From assembly GCA_964352615.1 (NCBI GenBank), contig CAYGSG010000002.1, positions 1-64,000 on the forward strand: a stretch of 64,000 nt of DNA, given 5' to 3'. This document shows positions 60,973 through 64,000 of the stretch, in pieces. A model generated the notes under the pieces. The model had not been told where the DNA came from and did no database searches. It worked only from the letters and a program-made list of their open reading frames with translations. The stretch's first letter is position 1. Each line of letters starts with the position of its first letter. A program made the translations under genes and the position numbers. The DNA is from OFTM382 sp964352615 (GTDB lineage: Bacteria > Planctomycetota > Phycisphaerae > Phycisphaerales > UBA1924).

Positions 60973-62174
60973 GCGTTACGGTCTTCAATTATAAAGCGCT
61001 CGACGCCAAGGGCCGCCAGAAGAGCGGCCGCATCGAGGCAGCGAACCAGCAGCAAGCCTACGCCGTGCTGGCGGAACGAGGGCTCACACCGCTTTTGCTG
61101 AGGGTTCCTACGCGTCTGGCTCTCAATTTCAACCGCAAGCGTGCCACGCTGGCAGACATCGCTGCGTTCACGCGCGAACTCAGTGTGCTGGTCGAAGCAC
61201 GGATCCCGCTCGCCGAGGGCATTCGGGGCATCGCGCAAGCTGAGAAGAAACCCGACCTTCGGAGAATCCTGCTCGATGTGGCAGCAAGCGTTGAATCAGG
61301 CACCTCCGTCTGCGACGCCATCGCCAGCCACCGCTCAGCGTTCGGCGAGGTCTACGTCCAGACCCTGGGCGCCGCAGAGAAAACAGGCAGCCTCGCCGAG
61401 GTAACGGCGCTGCTTGCCGACATGCTGGAACGACAGATCGAATCTCGCCAGCAACTCCGCGCCGCTCTGACCTATCCGGTCGTGGTCATCGGCGTGGTCG
61501 CAGCGGCGATGGCTGTCATCCTGATGTTTGTCATCCCGCGCTTCAGCGCGACGTTCGAGTCCAGCGGCATCGAGTTGCCGATGATCACCGTCATTATTCA
61601 GACGCTTGCCCTGTGGCTCAAGGCCAACTGGCTGTTCGTGCTGATCGGCGTGGCGGCGGCGGGTGCATCGGCCGCTTTCTGCTGGAACACGCCTAAAGGC
61701 AGAGCCACAATGGAGCGCCTCATGCTCCGCCTGCCCGTGTTTGGCGGCCTGATCGCCTCGGTCACCACAGGGCGATTCGCCCGCGTGTTCGGGCTTTCGC
61801 TTCGCAGCGGGCTTGATGTGGTCGAGTCTCTCAGCATCGGCGGTGCCTCGACGGGCCGAGCCGCGTTCGCGCAGGACACACAGCTCATGTGCGAGCGGCT
61901 TCGCACGGGCGACTCCGTGAACGAGGTGCTCACCGAGACGCAGTACCTGCCAGGCTTCGCCCAGCGCATGCTCAGCGCCGGCAAGGACTCCAAAGAGCTT
62001 GCCAAGTCGTGCGATGTCATCGCCAAGCACTACGAACGCGAAGCCACCAACCTCACCAAGAGCGTGAGCCAGTTGCTCGAGCCGCTGCTGACCGTGTGCC
62101 TGGCAGCGGTCGTGCTGCTCGTAGCGCTTTCCGTGTTCCTACCGATGTGGAAGATGGTCTCGATTTCGCAGTAG
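60969..62174 (+). CDS. GspF/PilC-type inner-membrane platform protein
   Basis: 401 aa with three membrane helices (about 170-195, 215-240 and 370-395). The two T2SSF domains are marked by FTRELSVLVEARIPLAEGI, SGTSVCDAI and FARVFGLSLRSGLDVVESLS. Forms the platform that couples the ATPase to pseudopilin assembly. Starts within the gspE stop (ATGA). Confidence 0.93.
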   Translation: MSVTVFNYKALDAKGRQKSGRIEAANQQQAYAVLAERGLTPLLLRVPTRLALNFNRKRATLADIAAFTRELSVLVEARIPLAEGIRGIAQAEKKPDLRRILLDVAASVESGTSVCDAIASHRSAFGEVYVQTLGAAEKTGSLAEVTALLADMLERQIESRQQLRAALTYPVVVIGVVAAAMAVILMFVIPRFSATFESSGIELPMITVIIQTLALWLKANWLFVLIGVAAAGASAAFCWNTPKGRATMERLMLRLPVFGGLIASVTTGRFARVFGLSLRSGLDVVESLSIGGASTGRAAFAQDTQLMCERLRTGDSVNEVLTETQYLPGFAQRMLSAGKDSKELAKSCDVIAKHYEREATNLTKSVSQLLEPLLTVCLAAVVLLVALSVFLPMWKMVSISQ

Positions 62175-62202
62175 AACCCGAAGCAAAAGAGAGGACCCCG
62201 TC

Positions 62203-62664
62203 ATGGTCAAGCGAGCGTTTTCACTGATCGAGGTGCTGGTCGTCGTGGTTATTCTCGGCATCCTCGCGGCCATGGTCGTGCCGCAGTTCTCGGGCGCGAC
62301 CGAGAGCGCGCAGACCACCAGCGTCGAGTCGACCCTCGGCACGGTCCGCAGTTCGATCGCGGCGTTTCGCACCCGGGCCGTGGTGTCAGGCGGAGACCCG
62401 TACCCGAGCCTGAGCGAGCTGGCCGATCGCGGCGTGGTGCTCGCAGACGGCGTGCCCCACAACCCGTTCACACGCATCGGCGGCGTGCAGTCTGTCTCGC
62501 TCTCGCAGGCACGCGACCGCGCGGTCATCAACGAGGGATCGGTCGGTTGGAACTACTACGTCGATAACAACGCCGTGCCGCCCACCGCCGAGTTCTACGC
62601 GAACTCTCGGGAACCCACGACCCGCAAAGGCGGCGGGGTCGTGCTCACCGCCAACCAGCTCTAA
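62203..62664 (+). CDS. Major pseudopilin (GspG/PilA-like)
   Basis: 153 aa. Leader MVKRAF and the class III prepilin motif FSLIEVLVVVVILGILAAMVVPQ; the -1 residue is Ala in KRAF/SLIE rather than the standard Gly, hence processing needs care. The mature domain shows GWNYYVDN, typical of major pseudopilins. First of four consecutive pseudopilin genes after gspF. Confidence 0.85.
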   Translation: MVKRAFSLIEVLVVVVILGILAAMVVPQFSGATESAQTTSVESTLGTVRSSIAAFRTRAVVSGGDPYPSLSELADRGVVLADGVPHNPFTRIGGVQSVSLSQARDRAVINEGSVGWNYYVDNNAVPPTAEFYANSREPTTRKGGGVVLTANQL

Positions 62665-62666
62665 CC

Positions 62667-63191
62667 ATGAACCGGCCCACCTCCTATCCCGTTCGAAGGC
62701 GTGCCGCCACGCTCATCGAGGTCCTCGTGGTCGTCGTTATCATGAGTGTGCTCGCGGTCACCGCGGCTCCCGCGATTTCGACAGCCCAAGACGTGACCCG
62801 CGCCGCGGCAGTACGCGAGGTGCGGAGGCTTGTTGAGTTCGCTCGTGCGCACGCCATCGCCAGCGGCTCGGCCACGGGCGTCGTGGTCAATACCTCCAAC
62901 GAGACGGTCACCTTGCGCATGATCGTCGCCGGTGCTCCCGAACCCATCACCGATGGGCTGGGAGGCGAGATGCAAGCGATCGACCTTGCCGGCATGTTCG
63001 GCGGCGCTGATCTTGCCTCGGTCGGCGGCGGGATCGCAGGCGGCGAGTCGCTGTGGTTTGACTTCGACGGCACCCCCCACCGTCGAGACAGTCTCGGCCA
63101 GTTCTTGGGCGTGATCGAGTCCGAGGTGGTCTACACGTTTGGTGACGGCGGAACTGTCCGCGTCTCGCCGGTTGGCGGCATGGTCAAATGA
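62667..63191 (+). CDS. Minor pseudopilin (GspH-like)
   Basis: 174 aa. Leader MNRPTSYPVRRRAATLIEVLV with the helix VVVVIMSVLAVTAAPAI; the residue before the cleavage site (Ala in RAATLIE) replaces the usual Gly. The mature domain (VREVRRLVEFARAHAIASGS) is GspH-like. It starts two bases after the previous stop and overlaps the next gene by four bases. Confidence 0.8.
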   Translation: MNRPTSYPVRRRAATLIEVLVVVVIMSVLAVTAAPAISTAQDVTRAAAVREVRRLVEFARAHAIASGSATGVVVNTSNETVTLRMIVAGAPEPITDGLGGEMQAIDLAGMFGGADLASVGGGIAGGESLWFDFDGTPHRRDSLGQFLGVIESEVVYTFGDGGTVRVSPVGGMVK

Positions 63192-63667
63192 ACCGACGCA
63201 AGCGCTCCATAGCAAGGCGAGGCGTGACGCTGCTGGAAGCGGTAGCGGCGGTGCTCGTGCTCTCGATCTCGGTTCCACCGACGCTGGCGCTGCTCACCGA
63301 TGCCGCCTCGACCCGGGCTGATTCCATCGCGACAACCCGCGCCACGCTGTACGCGCAGGCGGTGATGGAGCAGGTCATCGCGGATGTCTGCTCGCCGGAC
63401 GAGGCGCTCGGCTTTGAAGCACTGGCCGAAGACACGGTTTACAACGCGGGCCTCGATGCACGCCTGGCGGACATCGCTGCGGGCTACGCGCCGTTTCGGC
63501 TCACGCACGCGGTGGTCATTGGCGAGCTTGCCGACGAAACCGGCACACCATCCGGTGATGCCATCGCCGATGTCTACCGCAGAATCCGCGTTGAGATCAC
63601 CTTCCTCACCTCGGGCGGCTCGCAAACGCTCGTCATCGAGCACCTGCTGACCGAGGCGGGCGCATGA
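63188..63667 (+). CDS. Minor pseudopilin (GspI-like)
   Basis: 159 aa. Leader MNRRKRSIARRGVTLLEAVA has the normal Gly at -1 and the hydrophobic helix (AVAAVLVLSISVPPTLALL). The mature domain has RATLYAQAVMEQVIAD, a GspI/PilV-like helix. Coupled by ATGA overlaps on both sides. Confidence 0.8.
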   Translation: MNRRKRSIARRGVTLLEAVAAVLVLSISVPPTLALLTDAASTRADSIATTRATLYAQAVMEQVIADVCSPDEALGFEALAEDTVYNAGLDARLADIAAGYAPFRLTHAVVIGELADETGTPSGDAIADVYRRIRVEITFLTSGGSQTLVIEHLLTEAGA

Positions 63668-64000
63668 GGCTCGCCCCTCGCCCATCTCGCCGTGGCATGA
63701 CACTGCTCGAAGCGGTGCTCAGCATCGTGATTGTTTCGATTGTCGCCGCGATTGTGACTCCAGTCGTTGCCACCGCGACCGAGAACTACGCAGCGGCGGC
63801 CAACACCCGCCAGGATGTGGAGCAAGCCGCCTTCGCGATGGAACGGATCGTTCGCGTGCTGCGCGAGATTCCCCTCGACGAAACAGACCCGCAGTTGCTT
63901 GGCATCCGTTCGCTGACGTCCAACTCGATCACGCTCGATGACAACCGTGAACTTCGACTGACTGGCGAGCAGCTCGTGATGACCGACAAGACAGGCCGCA
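63664..64000 (+). CDS. Minor pseudopilin (GspJ-like), cut by the window end
   Basis: The first 112 codons. Leader RRGMTLLEAVLS with Gly at -1, then the helix IVIVSIVAAIVTPVVATA, and a GspJ/PilW-like helix DVEQAAFAMERIVRVLRE. The frame is open at the window end. Confidence 0.8.
   Translation, partial: MRLAPRPSRRGMTLLEAVLSIVIVSIVAAIVTPVVATATENYAAAANTRQDVEQAAFAMERIVRVLREIPLDETDPQLLGIRSLTSNSITLDDNRELRLTGEQLVMTDKTGR

Overview
The window is about 64 kb of high-GC DNA from a planctomycete, most likely Phycisphaerae/Phycisphaerales (inferred). The evidence is several H-X9-DG type prepilin-like proteins with a near-identical FTLIELLVVIAIIALL leader, an LEPR-like N-terminal motif on a large secreted protein, PEP-CTERM-type tails ending VPTPASAAxLGLGGxAAxRRRR, and single-copy bacterial core genes (fusA, adk, rpsB-tsf, ispH, rlmN, fumC).

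Layout. 1-212: contig-edge sequence with a TrkA-N-like fragment and a 25-base G run. 0.2-36.7 kb: mostly ordinary chromosome. It holds prepilin-like proteins, an acyl-CoA carboxyltransferase, an ABC ATPase with a large membrane protein, an M20 peptidase, ispH, rlmN, a two-gene glycan unit (GT4-type transferase plus O-antigen-ligase-like protein), fusA, adk, a transglutaminase-fold protein, fumC, ctaB-sco, an S9 peptidase, and small YqaE and DUF4112 membrane proteins.

36.9-41.7 kb is the most interesting region. A sigma-54 activator without a sensory domain follows a structured leader. After its terminator come an array of ATGT-N-ACAT palindromes, a -24/-12 promoter, a pseudo-receiver protein, a 68-aa protein, and three tandem PEP-CTERM genes. 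Each PEP-CTERM gene has a near-identical 100-nt hairpin leader. Genes 2 and 3 are each preceded by a sigma-54 promoter embedded in the terminator of the previous gene. A gene-less remnant cassette precedes gene 1, and gene 3 is interrupted by a 100-N assembly gap. I infer a self-contained sigma-54 regulon for surface proteins.

41.7-49.1 kb: an accessory island with a Y-family polymerase and an SRAP/YedK protein, an MmeI-like fused restriction-modification enzyme with an overlapping HTH partner gene, paired palindromes, an excisionase-type HTH protein and a truncated Toprim protein. Its right edge cuts a serine/threonine kinase gene after 22 codons; the upstream kinase paralogue is intact.

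49.2-58.8 kb: kinase with PD40 propeller, tRNA-Phe, OppF-like ATPase, a zinc-ribbon membrane protein, a GNAT acetyltransferase, Tat-type superoxide dismutase, a LURP-one-like protein, and tsf and rpsB. 58.8-64 kb: a tightly coupled PilZ-GspE-GspF-pseudopilin operon that runs off the window end.
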